Source: Polytrichum commune | Lineage: Eukaryota; Streptophyta; Polytrichopsida; Polytrichales; Polytrichaceae | Direction of reading: 5' to 3' | Length of the DNA stretch: 64,000 bases | NCBI GenBank assembly: GCA_950295325.1 | Contig: OX485803.1 | Span: 31,308,001 to 31,372,000 of the forward strand | Shown: one piece after another, positions 36,442 to 49,200 of the stretch | Numbering within the stretch: position 1 is the first letter of the stretch | How the letters are laid out: every line of letters starts with the position of its first letter | Notes under the pieces: model-generated | Told to the model about the DNA's origin: nothing | Seen by the model: only the letters and a program-made list of their open reading frames with translations | Databases searched by the model: none | Made by a program: the position numbers and the translations under genes

Positions 36442-37388
36442 TAAGGTAGAGGGTGATTAAACGAACACTTTAAGCTATTGCATATACATATGGCTATGTG
36501 GTTGATATGAAGAAATTATATTCATATTAGTCTTTGGGCTAAACATAGGTATAAAGAAAAGAAAATATTTTTATCCACAATTAAATATTTGATGAATATT
36601 CAACGTCAAAATCACTAGCTTCTTTAAACCAATCGATAGGCCCTGGGTACCAAGCCCCTCGCATCCTATGAATAGACCCCCTTTATGTCTAGAATTGACC
36701 TCCCTTGTGCTTTGTGGGCCTATCTCCTTGGCTCTATGAAGAGAACGGCTAGAACGTCCCCCCCCCCCCTTCCATGTGTGTATAGAATGGCTACAATTGG
36801 CATTGACAAATCACCTTGAACCAGCCCGAGATAGAGTGGAGCCCCTTACTTATCCTACATTGAGGTAGTGAAGGCTGCTACGAGGTGGCGCCACTAACGG
36901 CACCTTAAACCGTCACTGTGTGGGCCCAAAGACTCCTACACCATGGGGAACGGATGAAGGTAGTAGAGTGTTGGCAATTGGGAGGTGTTTATGGTAGAGG
37001 TGCCTATTCCCGATCAGGAACCCATCGGCAATCTATGGGGTACTAAAATTTTGATCATGTTGGGATGAGTTTCAATTGGGTTGGAACCAATAATGCCATG
37101 ACATATGTCATGATTTTGAGTGCTAAAGTGAGGAGGAATGAGCAGTTATGGTAGGCTCTAGACATTGGTAATATGTTTGGGCCAATTTTTGTATTGAAAA
37201 ATACACATTAATTTCAATTCAAGGAATAAAATTACCAAATTTTTTGTAGTCATCTTGATTTCTATCTTCCTACACGGAAAAAAAATTGCACAGCCTTATA
37301 CTTTTCCAAATTGGGCATATAATCTCTTAAGTGATTGGTTATGAGCGCCTCTACTCTATAGGTGTTAGTTTTAGCACCCTCTTCCTTA
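36442..37388. mobile_element. Family B MITE carrying a nested family C insertion
   Basis: The left half matches 9,241-9,930 and the ends TAAGGTAGAGGGTGATTAAA / TTTTAGCACCCTCTTCCTTA are inverted repeats. Near the right end it is interrupted by about 365 bp (36,993-37,358) that is absent from the 9.2 kb copy, after which the family B sequence resumes ('ggtgttagttttagcaccct'). A C12 run (36,758-36,769) lies inside. Confidence 0.85.
36993..37358. mobile_element. Family C MITE, copy 1 (nested)
   Basis: The ends TAGAGGTGCCTATTCCCGAT and the inverted 'tgattggttatgagcgcctc' + 'tactcta' form terminal repeats. Internal sequence ('acccatcggcaat..tatggggtact', 'gattttgagtgctaaagtga', 'agacattggtaatatgttt') is shared with copy 2. 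Confidence 0.8.
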
Positions 37389-37764
37389 GTAGAGGCTACT
37401 CCCAATCAAGACCCCATCGGCAATGTGTAGGGTACTGGAATTTCAATCAAGTTGAGACTGAATATTGATTGGGCCATAACCAATAGTACCATGACACATG
37501 TCTTGATTTTGAGTGCTAAAGTGAAGAGGAATGAGTGGTTAAAATGAGCAATTATGGCAAACTCTAGACATTGGTAATATGTTTAGGCCAACTTTTGACT
37601 TTAAAAATCATAAGGATTTCAAATTAAGGAATAAAATTACTGAAAAAAAAATACAATCCTCCTTATCTCTATCTTCCTACACAGGGAAAAAATGCACCGC
37701 CTTTTACTTTTCCGTATTTGGTGCATAATCTCTTGAGTGATCGGTTATGGGCGCCTCTACTCTA
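37388..37764. mobile_element. Family C MITE, copy 2 (abutting)
   Basis: Second copy in the same orientation, starting where the family B element ends (TAGAGGCTACTCCCAATCA...) and ending 'gatcggttatgggcgcctct' + 'actcta'. It is diverged from copy 1 throughout, so this is a second insertion or an old duplication. Confidence 0.8.
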
Positions 37765-40700
37765 GTTGCATTTGGTGTTGTTACAAAGCCCGTGGAAAAT
37801 CGAATGTGACAAGATTGGTTTGGCCTTTAAAGCACCGGGTATAGGGGTCCACCAACGCATTGATTTCAGACCAATGATGTGACTCACACTTGATGTCTTA
37901 ACGAAACTTATAAATATTAGTAAAATAAACCAAAATTTTTAACATTTCTAAACTGGGGGTACAATTTAGTCAAACCCAAATTGCAGCCATTACCTAACTA
38001 AAGATAGGCCTATAACAATGTTGTTAGCTACCTACACTTCACCCTCGATATGTGTTACCCCTATAAGTGTTAAAATAGCATGCGTGTTAAGGAAAATTGT
38101 GCTCCTCAACGCAGTGGATGAGTGGTGGCAAGAACGAAGGAGATCAGGGGAGGAGGGTTACATCGGTCAAATCCGACAGTTGAGAAAGCACATGCAACGT
38201 GGCCTCACCAGAAGCCAGAAGCTGCTTTCATCGCCCATAGACTTTTTCTCGAAAAACTTCCAAAAAATACACTAGTACGTGATAATTGTTAAATGTTAAG
38301 AGATATTGTAGAAATGATGTTCCCCTCTTTAATGGATTCACCTTGATAAGAGTTAATTTGGATGAAAGTGAGGCTATGAAATTGATACAAACCCTAACTC
38401 TAAACCCTACTACTGGAAGAACTTGCATTGGTATTTGCAGAGAGTGAAACTGAACCCACTATGAATGCACATGAGTTCATCAATTATGACTTGGAATTTG
38501 ATCTAAGCAATCCCTGCATACTCATTGATGAGGAAATTGTAAGTATGCTTGATGAAATAAATGATGCAGTTGGCAATAACCCCATTGAAGAAGTGGATAA
38601 TGTGCAAATTGGTGATGCGGTGGTAGATAGAGTAGGATTCAAGGATGTTGAAAGTGCATTAGTGACCTAAATAAAACTTGGAACAAAGACCTATTGATGT
38701 TACACCTCTCATCTAGAGCATTCTAACATTTCAAAAGGAAATAGGATCTTCGCGTGCACAAGGATCTCATCAAACAACTTTACATTCATTTGTCCATTAC
38801 ACATAGATGTATGATGACATTCATATCTTTATTTATTTTCATCCTTTATTTATATAAATGTCAGTGTTTATAATTTTAAAGTCACATAAGTGTTATTCAT
38901 GTAAGTGTTACGAGTTTCCTTGTTATGAAGTGTTAACATTTATTAAGGTGGGATTGCATGCCACATGGTTGGGGCTAGCACCTTACTCCCATGTTGTTCA
39001 CTGACCAAGCCCACTAACGTCTTGTGCCACTTGTCATTGGCCCCACTCCTATTGGTCTAGGTGTTCATTGCCAATGTCAACATCGCCTTCCACAAATGCT
39101 TAGTTGGCCTCATTATATCGCGGTCATGACATTATTCAAATCCATAACAAGGTTATGTGGAACTGACAATATTTCACATAATATTTATGGATATTCCTCA
39201 CGTTCATATTGAATATCCGGAAACATTTTGTAGAATACTGTTAGTCCCACAGAACACTCGTATGCATCTGAATAATGCTATGGTTGTTGGAGGTGAACCA
39301 ACATACATTGTTGCAACCTCTGTACATAGTTGCAGCTCCATTCCATGCAACCCTCAACCATCTTAATTAATTCCACCACTCTACATATTGTTGAATTTGT
39401 ATCGTATGGCATGTATCAATAGTGCAAGTTGCAAACTATATAATCTATGAGGATATTAAGCTTCAAACATCGCCTTCAAACACTTAACACCAATGTTTTG
39501 TTAATGCAAAAATTAATCACATCTCAATCCCCCCCCCCCCAAAAAAAAACACACTTTTATAGTGCAATTCATTGCTTGCAAACTCTCACTCCTCGTGCAC
39601 TCTCTCTATTGGGGGTTAGTGGGGATCCGGCTTATAAATCCAATCTAGCTCCATAGTTTTTAACAATGGTTGTTGGAATCCACTAGCCTTCACCTTACAT
39701 CGCCTAGTGCCATGTTTCACTTGCACAATGGAGGCATTTGTCCACAATAATGACCGGTGTAGCTTCAAAGGGGGATTGATGCATTTGTTTTGATAGCCTT
39801 GTGTAGTTAGTGCCAATTCTCAAATTGACAAGTAGTCCCCCATTGCTTGAACACTTTTGACAAAATGGCTAAGCCACTTGTTGAACAAAAGAAAATGGTC
39901 ATCCACACATTGGGTTGCATTGCCATGCGAACATATGTTTTGCACTCATGAATGTAGGATTTTCTCATTTCTTTTTTGTTAATGTAAAAGTTAAGAATAT
40001 TCTCCTGCTACATTGATGCAAAGGAGTACTGAAAGTTACTTTCTTTCATTGCAAATGACTACGTGGACTTGACATGCGCCTCTTTGTACCATCACCACTG
40101 CATCCCCACTATGGCGGGTGAAAGCAAACTTGAGTGTTCATTTTTTTGGGGGAATTTTGGACTTCTTTTAAGTACTTATGTAGTTCAAGCGTGTTGTAGA
40201 TGGATGAACCCTACACATGCCCCAAAACCCTATCCGTTATGTATGTACCCAAACCGAACACCCTATTCACCACATATACCGTAATGCTAACAACATCATT
40301 GTGTAGAATAGTTGTGGATTTTTATTTTTTTTGAAAAAAAGGTGAGTACTTGGAACCATGTTTTGCATCATATAATACAATTTCAATGAAAATAACATAT
40401 GCAAAGACATGTTTATTTAGGACTTCATTGTTGTATGTTGCTAGTGGGCGTTTGAAAAGTCCAAAGCCTTCAAACATGTCCTCAAAATTGACTACAAACA
40501 ACAAATATAAAACCCATAGTATATTCATGAATTTTAAAGAGAATGTTGTACATTTTTATTACACAAGTTGAAAATAATAAGTCCATATACATGTCTTATA
40601 GGGATTGTGACCCTAGACGTATGATTGACACAAAAGTCTCTTATATGATGTAAACATTTGGTAAAACAATCTTTTTCCTCTCTCTAAACTTTTTGTTATT

Positions 40701-42604
40701 AACATTATATGATGTGAAGACCATTGAACATAGAGGTTATTATAACTTATCAATGGGTTGTAAAAATTGCAGTGTGACATCAAAATAATGACGTTGTAGT
40801 TTGCTTACACCATGGCCTACTTGTGCATCACTCTCATCCACACTCCCAGAGTGACTGGGGGGGGGGGACTTGGCCGAATTGTACACTTATCAAAGGATAT
40901 TATAGAAGCTCTTCACATTGTCCATACAAAACCTTCTTGCCCCATTTCCAACCCTCGAGTAACTCTTGAAGCTAGTAATGGGGATGCCTCCGGCATAATC
41001 ACTTCACCCAACCCCATCTTGGTATTCTATTTGTGAATGGAGTCTCTCTCACTTAGAATGATCTTTGCAACCCCAATTGCAATTATGTCGAAGTTAGTGA
41101 ATGCCCGATTGATGTCATACGTAGTATATATTTGACCAACTCCCCTTCCTCGTTGGTGTTTTAAACATATATTTTGTTTTCCTTTTCTTCTGACTTTAGA
41201 GTGTCCCATCAAGGTGACACTAGAGGGTACTCACCAAAGTCCACATTTGCCATTATACTTTTGTCACCATAATCAAGTGTTGCTATGGCCCCAACCAAAG
41301 CTTATGATGTCCAATTCCCGTTCCATCATAGTCTCTTCTTGTTTTTAGCTATGTTCTCTACACTAACCTTTAGCACTTCTTGTAGAATTAATGGGGGAAG
41401 TGTTGTTCGAAGCTCTAGTATAGCTTTGGATGTTAGCACATGGATCATGAGTCTACTAAGGGTCGCTCACATTGAAATCCCCAACGAGCTCTTGAAAGAC
41501 ACAAAATTGCAAGCCAAGTGAGGATGAAAGCTTGCAATTGCAGCAAGGGCATGACCCGCCTACAAGGTGTTTCTAATCTCCCCAATTCATGCAACCAAAA
41601 ATCAATCCAAGTCAGCCACAAAACCAACATTGCATACCCACATTGCAAATTGTGGCGCAAAGGTCCATTCAAACAAAAAAACAAACCTTATTGCAAAAAA
41701 ATACCAAAAAAAAAAACACGCTTCTTCCACAAATTCCCATATCCGAAATGGTTGAATCTAGACCAAATTAGCAAAATTGATTCAAGTTATAGGATTTTGA
41801 AGTTCTTCAATGTGCAATCACAAGTCAAGTGAGAAAAAAAAAACCCACGATGTAGTTTGCTTAGTTTAAATTTCAAAGTGCAAATCTAAACATTGGACCT
41901 CAAAGCATATCCAATGCCCCTACTAGGCACAGGAGAGTGAGGATCATTACAACAAGGAAGGAAACCATTCACAATAGGGAGACTCATTATGAATGCACAA
42001 CCGACGATCATGGAAAAAAATGGATCAATCAAGGACACTTGACCCACATATTGTGTATGTGGTGTCACAAACCGAGGTTTGCAACTTGTAGGTCCCCTCG
42101 ATCCCATTCGGCTTTGGGAGTGGCGATCATTTGTTGCCTTTACAACAACTCATGTTGCCTGAGAATCGCTTCAACATTGACAATATCCTCCTTTTGAGCA
42201 TCCTCATGGTCTGAACCAATGGACTCCTCCTCATACTTCAGTGGTTGCATTTCTTTGTAGTTTGCCTCAAGAGCGGTATCATGGAAAGGCCCTGAAGCTT
42301 TATGCGGATCGTCCCCAACCATCTCTAAAATCTAACTACGATCTTATTAAGTTGAAATTGCAAATCGTGAATTGGTGAAGCTTGATTGAAATGTGCTAGT
42401 GGGCGCCTTTTTATTCTCAACATTGAGCAAAACTCAAATTCTTGATGAGTTATGAAGCGTTGCCAAACTCCCTAGCTCTAAAGTCCCTCAAATTGATGAC
42501 CATGGGTTTGGATTTTAGCTCGTGATTTTCTTTTAATCATGCGTGTCCACTTTCTCAAAACCATTTTTGTCCAACTCCATTCACGAGCAACGATGGTGTG
42601 TGGA
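37765..42604. other. Gene-poor region with unidentified short frames
   Basis: No gene could be established. The most protein-like frame is 38,428-38,670 (80 codons, strongly acidic, LIDEEIVSMLDEINDAV), perhaps an exon or transposon relic. Other frames (38,018-38,275; 40,812-41,036; 41,285-41,521) are unrecognised. C12 (39,529-39,540) and G11 (40,857-40,867) tracts occur. Confidence 0.4.
38428..38670 (+). CDS. Hypothetical acidic 80-aa frame
   Basis: This frame reads ESETEPTMNAHEFINYDLEF near its start and is rich in D and E with few basic residues. Composition looks more protein-like than the neighbouring frames, but there is no family match, no clear promoter and no partner exon. The first codon is inside the frame rather than at a good ATG; the first good ATG is at about residue 12. 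It may be a fragment of a transposon protein. Confidence 0.2.
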   Translation: MVFAESETEPTMNAHEFINYDLEFDLSNPCILIDEEIVSMLDEINDAVGNNPIEEVDNVQIGDAVVDRVGFKDVESALVT

Positions 42605-42945
42605 ACTACACTAAATATGATATTTAGTGTTTGATACACTAAATACGAACACATACACTAAATATCACTAACCCTATGAAACTAAGTAACATCAAAAGTA
42701 AACTCAAACACTAAATACCAACTATGGTAATATGTGGAAGTTACATGTACGAATTTAGTGTTAGTTAGGATATGAATTTTTTTTATCAATGATACAAGGA
42801 GAAAGGAGGTGGCAGTAGAAAAGGTGGTGGCGCATTTATGTCTAACACTAATTATCAAAGAATTGAAAATTAGTGTTGAGCAGGATAGGGTGGTAACAAC
42901 ACTAAATATAATCAAACACTAAATATTATATTTAGTGTAGCTGCT
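42605..42945. mobile_element. Family D MITE, left copy
   Basis: An approximately 340 bp element with terminal inverted repeats CTACACTAAATATGATATTT / AAATATTATATTTAGTGTAG. Each end is itself palindromic (ACACTAAATAT-ATATTTAGTGT), and the CACTAAATA motif recurs internally. An inverted relative lies at 44,930-45,269. Confidence 0.85.
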
Positions 42946-44929
42946 CCGCCTTGATCCAACACCGTCACACTAGCCTTTTCCCAAATCCAACTTGACCCTT
43001 TCATGACACGTGCAAAACCTATAGTGCCTCTATGCAATCCTTTCATGAAACCCCCTTCTCACTTGCATTAGTAAACAATAAGTGTTAACTTTCCTCACTT
43101 AGAGTAATTGGATTAGGCCAAGTTCAACACTATATCAACCCAATGTTAGGATTGAAAGTAGGTGTTGCCATTAAAGAGGTGTTAGTTCAAGGCCCACATA
43201 CATTACTTTTACCTTAAGTAGGGCTTTGCAACTCACATCTCTTAAAACATTGCTTCCCGTTGCTTGATTTTTACTTTTTACTTTTACTTTTATTTCTTTT
43301 TTTTTGTGTGGGGGGGGGGGGGGGCAATACCTTACACATATTTCATGTTGTACTTACTTTTAATTGGTGTTTGTTGTAATATTATCTAACAAGGAAACGG
43401 TAAAATCGTGAGGCTCTGTCCATGTAATTACTACAACTGTAATTGTCCAATTTGCTCATTCCAGTCCATGGCTATTTTCTATACCTATAACCAAAACTTT
43501 CTTGGATTTTGTGCACCATCTTCTCAAATGCGGGTCAATGACTGAAGCTACCAAAATAACTATACTTAACTAGGGTTTTTTCAATACATTTTAGGAGAAA
43601 AAGTAATTAATTAATTATATATATATATAACTGTAGTTAACATCGACATTAAATAAATGGACCAAAAATATCAAGAACAAGAAACGTCCAAGTGTGAACG
43701 CAAAGTGGTTAGGAAAATTGCTCTTGAAACATAAAAGTCGTTGCATAGTCTTTGTCTTACAAACAAAGCCAATAAAGAACAAATATTCAAAATAAGGTGA
43801 AGAAGGTGACATTACCTACTCCAACTTTAATTGACACCTACCATTCATGGGAGTGGGAATGCATTGCTTCCCATTGGTCGAAAACATATGTTGCACTTCA
43901 CTATGAAAGTTATTACAAACCCTTGTTCCTAGACTACCACCTTTACAACTCCAAACCATTGAACTAGCACCTTTTGTTGGTTAGAAACGACTTCCCTTGA
44001 GCCTACCCTCAAGCCTATTATAAACCCCCTCTCTACTACCTTATACATACTTGACATTCTATTACATCTCATACAATACTAATTATTTTAGGTATAAATT
44101 CATAGAACAAGGTTAAAAGATGTATATTACTTCATTTAAGACGAAAGATGACTGCCATTACTGGAAATGGGATTGAATTGCTTCTCATTGATTGAACATA
44201 ACCCTTGCACTTCACTATGAAGGCTACTACAAACCCTTCCCCCTAGACTACCACTCCTACAACTATGAAGGTCATTTAACTATCACTTCTTATTCGTTAA
44301 AGAACAATTCTCCTCGAGCTTGCCTATTAGAGAGACAGAAACGACACCAACCTCTAGAGCTTGCGTGAATGAGGGACTCTTCATCTTGATCATAGCCACG
44401 AGCTTATATGTGAACATGGGACGGGTTTACTGAATATGGCTATGGATAAGTGCTATTGCCTCATATTAGATGCCTATTACAAACCCTCTTTCTACTACCT
44501 TATAAATACTCGATGTCGCACTCTTCATAGTTGATGTTCTATACATTTAAAAAAAAAAGTACATATAAAACAAAGTGTAAAAGGTAACAATACACTAAAT
44601 ATGATATTTTATGTCACTATGGTAACTTTTTGGATGACACTTCTTATGAATACATTTACAAATATTGTCATGGATGATGGTTGAGTTCATCCATCAATCT
44701 TTTTAGCTTCCCAAATTTTAACATCCATTTCATTTCATTGGCCAAAACCCTACCCTCTCTTGTTAAAAACTTGTGATGAAACATCATCATGGATAATTGA
44801 AAATTCACTCGGTAAGTGATAGTAACTGCAACACTATAAATCTATAAACCCCCAAATTTATTATAAGGAATGACAAATATTGTTGGGTTAACATTACATT
44901 TAGTGTTGGTAACACTATACCACGGTTTA
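42946..44929. other. AT-rich spacer between inverted MITE copies
   Basis: No gene recognised. A G15 tract lies at 43,310-43,324, a (TA)n at about 43,616-43,628, and an isolated family D end 'acactaaatatgatatttta' near 44,593. Confidence 0.4.
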
Positions 44930-45269
44930 CAATTACACTAAATAGGATATTTAGTGTTTGATTATATTTAATGTTGTTACCACCCTACCATGCTCAACAC
45001 TAATTTCCATATCAATATTTTAGATAATTATTATAAAGGGAGATATGCTAGAAGATATGTTGGAATTCTCCTTCTATTAGTGTTATTTTTAAATTTTCTC
45101 ATATCCTTACTAACACTAAATTCAAACATGTAACTTCCACACATTACCATAGTTGATATTTTGTGTTTGAGTTTACATTTGATGTTACTTACTTTCATAG
45201 GGTTATTGATGTTTAGTGTATGCGTTCGTATTTAGTGTATCAAACACTAAATATCCTATTTAGTGTAGT
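44930..45269. mobile_element. Family D MITE, right copy, inverted
   Basis: Matches 42,605-42,945 on the opposite strand across its length, including 'gtaacttccacacattacca' and 'accaccctaccatgctcaac'. It ends TATCCTATTTAGTGTAG. Confidence 0.85.
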
Positions 45270-45314
45270 ATTGAGCAAGACAATTAGGAGTGGTGACACT
45301 AAATATCATATTGA

Positions 45315-45692
45315 ATGTGCCTAGTCCAAGAGCTAGTTGACACCTGCCATTACAAGGAAGTGGGTCTGCATTATGTCTGCAGTTCGGCTAGGAAAGCAAG
45401 GCGGTTGTCTGCGGCTCGGGGTATGCCGCAGAGCGGCAATCCTGCGGCCTTCGGCGTCCACGATGGCGGCTATTCCCAAGACGGAGTTTCGTATCTTTCA
45501 TTCAGTTTGGTTGGGGTGCTCGACTTACTTCCTTACAAGGGTTTTGGATCCGGTGCAAGGGGAATTGCGCGCGAATTGACTGACACATGTTGCTGGATGT
45601 TGCTTACTCCGGACGTTCATGGATTATTAGGTCATAGAAGCTTGTTGCTACGGGGTTGTGGAGATGATTTTGTTTCTACTTACAGAAAATAG
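45315..45692 (+). other. GC-rich island with a 125-codon open frame
   Basis: This stretch, especially 45,380-45,620, is far richer in G, C and CpG than its flanks. It holds two overlapping frames (125 and 80 codons) that I do not recognise. It could be the promoter or first untranslated exon of SCC2, a short gene, or a gene fragment beside the family D element. Confidence 0.35.
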
Positions 45693-46098
45693 AGCCTTCT
45701 TATCGAGGTGATTGAGAACTATCCAACAACCTAAGAATGTATGTCGAGCATCTTATTAGGTTGCCGTGGAAGGATGTTGCATCGAGTTTCTCTAAAATAA
45801 ATTGATCAAGCTATTACCTTAACTTTTCCGGCCTTGACACTTCCCTTTGAAATAACCTACCGTACTACTGGACAATTTCCTCGGTTCGGTTTCTAAGCTG
45901 GATATACGTCGGTGCTCTGTTTTGTCTGTGTTTCTCTCTGTTCCACTCTGTCCATTTCTTTTCCCTCGATACCGTCAGAATGGAAGCAATATTTGTGGAC
46001 GGGACAGTATTTGTGAGGACTGGACGCGTTGGATTTTGTCATCTACGACAGGTGCTTCATTATCAGCTGTGGACTAAAGTTTCGTTCAGGGACTTCAA

Positions 46099-46107
46099 CT
46101 AGGGTTT
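46099..46107 (-). promoter_or_regulatory. Telo-box upstream of SCC2
   Basis: CTAGGGTTT (AAACCCTAG on the other strand) lies about 180 bp before the SCC2 ATG, comparable to the positions in the other genes. Function is inferred. Confidence 0.4.
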
Positions 46108-46284
46108 TGTTTCTGGAGTAGACATGTGCATGATCCAGAAGAACCCTAACACGAAGTATGAGCGGGTGACTTGAATGTGACGAAGGTGGAAGGCAATGTA
46201 AAAGGATGGAGGGCAGGATGCTCCCAAGTTGATATGATAGTGTATATGCATCATCAGCAGTGGTAGCAAAAAAAGTTGGACACA

Positions 46285-49200
46285 ATGAAGAAGGACTCGG
46301 AAGCCGGGAAGACTATGAATTGTTACAGACTCACCAACACCGCACATACTGATATTGTTAAATACCTGCCGCTTATTTCTCTGCCAATCACGTTTGGTGC
46401 CAAAGAGGAGCTTTCGTTGTTCGATGATAATGAAGTGGGCGCACAGATACGGGGTGGAAATGAGGCAGCTATTATTGCTCAGGCTGCCAAAATTGCTGAA
46501 CTTCTCAGGGCGACTGATATCAGTTACTTGTGAGTGTTCTCTTCCTGCTTTTGAGTGTGTTTTCAGTAACCATGATAGAAAAAAAATCTACGAAATCCTA
46601 AGGTTGATGATTTCAACCAATAACCTCAGGCTCCAGCTTCATCGGGAAGCTGCACTCTTAGTCGCTGTCCAATTGTGAGCTGTGGATTGAAGCATATTTT
46701 ATGGTACAGGTTACATTTAGCCAAGCAGATTGTCATGTACCGTCGTGAACACAATGGCTTGTGGATACTAAATTCAATAACAGCAATGACAATCAGAAAG
46801 TTAGGGGTGATGCCAACTTCAAGAGGCATTTAGGGTAGTTCTTACAGGGAAAGCACAGTTCGGGAAGGGCTAACGTGTCATACACTTCATAAACAAATGT
46901 ATGCGAAGATCACATGAGGAGAATTCAGAAGAGCATTTGCTTTCAGCAGAAAATAAACCGTTAAGATAGAGCATCCTTTAGGCTATTCCTGTTTAGACTC
47001 CTCTGTGCTGGTAAGAAGAAACACTTGCTGTTCTACATTGGTAAGCACTTCCAAAGGTTTTGCAAAGACATTTCTCCTAAGCATAATTTATTCTGTGAGG
47101 AATATGCGTCTTGTGGAGTCCTACTTTTCACAACCTTCTTTGTAGTGTGCATTTTTTAGGGTTTTCTTCAACTCCAAGATCATCTAGTTCCAGCAATGGT
47201 ACACTTAAAATTTACACTGTAGCATGCCAACTCAACACACCTAATAGAGTTATCCTTCAACTCAATGGGACTTTTCGTTGGGAGCTGGTGCCTCATGATT
47301 ATCCACTGGTTGTTATGCATGCAATATCAATACTATCTTTCTACTTGTGGTCCCTGCTCGAAGGTAGTGTCTGAACTTGAATGAAGAGCAACCTATTTTG
47401 GTTTATTGAGGGCCAACCTCGTTTTAGCACCTTGTGGCATGTAAAAATGATTTTGAGTCTCCATGAACTGATATAAAATGTTCTTGGTTCAAACCTCCAC
47501 ACTACCTCTATGCACCGAAACTTACCGAACATGGAAGGCGTTGTATGAAAAACGACCAGCTCCCAACCAAAAGTCATGTTGAGTTAGAGGATAACTCTAA
47601 TATTTGAGTCTAAGTCCACTGAGGTTCTCAAGGAGACATTAGTCGAATTTTACCACAGCTCTGATAATAGCCTGGGCGTTGTTAACTGCAGTTTTGATTA
47701 AGCATAAATTCGAGGAAGGAATTTCTAATCACCTTTCTTCAAAATCATTTGAGTGGCATCTACTCTACACTTGTGCAGAGGACATGCTTAGGGCATTTTC
47801 TTGAAGTTTCATCAACAAAAGTTTGAAGATCTTTAATCTTCCATTTGACCCGGCAACTTATCGACAGGGACTCAAATGTACTAGGAAAAAAAAAATTACG
47901 ATCAATATGATAAATAGAATTAAAGTATCAATTTAATGCTGTCAAAACTTGCCATACACAAAATATAGTGTTGATGAAGATGGCATTATTCCACTCCGTC
48001 AGTCACTTTATAAGGAGTCTCATTTCAAAATTCATATCACAAGAAATCTTACATTACATTGCTGCAAATTTTACTCAAAATCTTGAGCTGCACATTTTTA
48101 GAAGGGTCTTCCATGAGTAGGATGACGTCATCATACAAGTGGTTTAGGTCTATTTATGACTGACATTGATTTGAAAACTAGCCTGTTCATTTGTGTGAAT
48201 AATAACATGAAGTACCTTGATTCTGAAGAAAGATCTCACCTATGTATTTTCAACTTCTGGCAGTTGATGTTAGATTTGCATTTCCATGTTGATCAACATA
48301 CCCTTCCTTAAGATGCTTGCTAAAGGGGCCATCTTTTGTGCAGTTAAGGGTGCACACTTAGGAATGGTCGTGTTGCTTTGTTTGTAAGTCCTTGGTTCTT
48401 CTCGATGAGTTGACGACAGTTGACAACATCATTTTCTTCTCTACTAAATGGAAGGTCCTGGTTGCACCTTTCATTTAGTTCTGCCTCTTGAGTACTTGAG
48501 TGGAGGGGATGGTGGTGTGTTTTGAGCCCCTTTCAGAACTACGACAGGAACTATTAACTTTATGCACTTTCTATCCATTGCCCTAGTATTGACTCACTGT
48601 TTACAACTAAGGTTGAGTTGGAAAATGGTACAACTAGCGATATGATGGAGGTGTTTGTGAGTCTGGAAGTCAGGATTGCACCTGGTATCTTGCATTACAT
48701 GCATGCCTTTCCAAAGGTGATAGACAGTGACAACTGATATCTTGCTCGATTGCTTATGTTGTGGCATTCAGGTCTCTTAGGGAAGAGGCAAAAACTGATA
48801 ATACTCCGGTAGCTGAGCCTGGCAGTCTGATGGCAGCTGTCCTCAAGCACGATCCAGATGCATTTTCATATACTCCTGCAGGTATGCTTGGCTCGAGGTG
48901 TTGCTGCATGCCATGCTATTTCCTTCTTGTACTAAGCCTGTTTACATAGGGCCATCATTACTACATGAGTGAACTTCAATTTATGAATCAAGCAGGTAGG
49001 CGTGATTGTGTAAGTGTCTGAAGAGTATAATCTCCTCTTGGCAAATCTTTCATTTTTCTTGTTGAAAGGATATTATATATTAAGAAATTTACACAACTTT
49101 TCATTCTGAGCGTTGAATTTTTTTACATGCACATCAAAAGTGCCTAGTAATCGTGGAGGATGGCGGAGTTCCACTGCTGAGAAGCGGTATCCTCAGGCCG

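Noticed and set aside
46355-46678. 107-codon frame overlapping the SCC2 start
   Set aside because: Shadow frame of SCC2 exon 1 continuing into intron 1.
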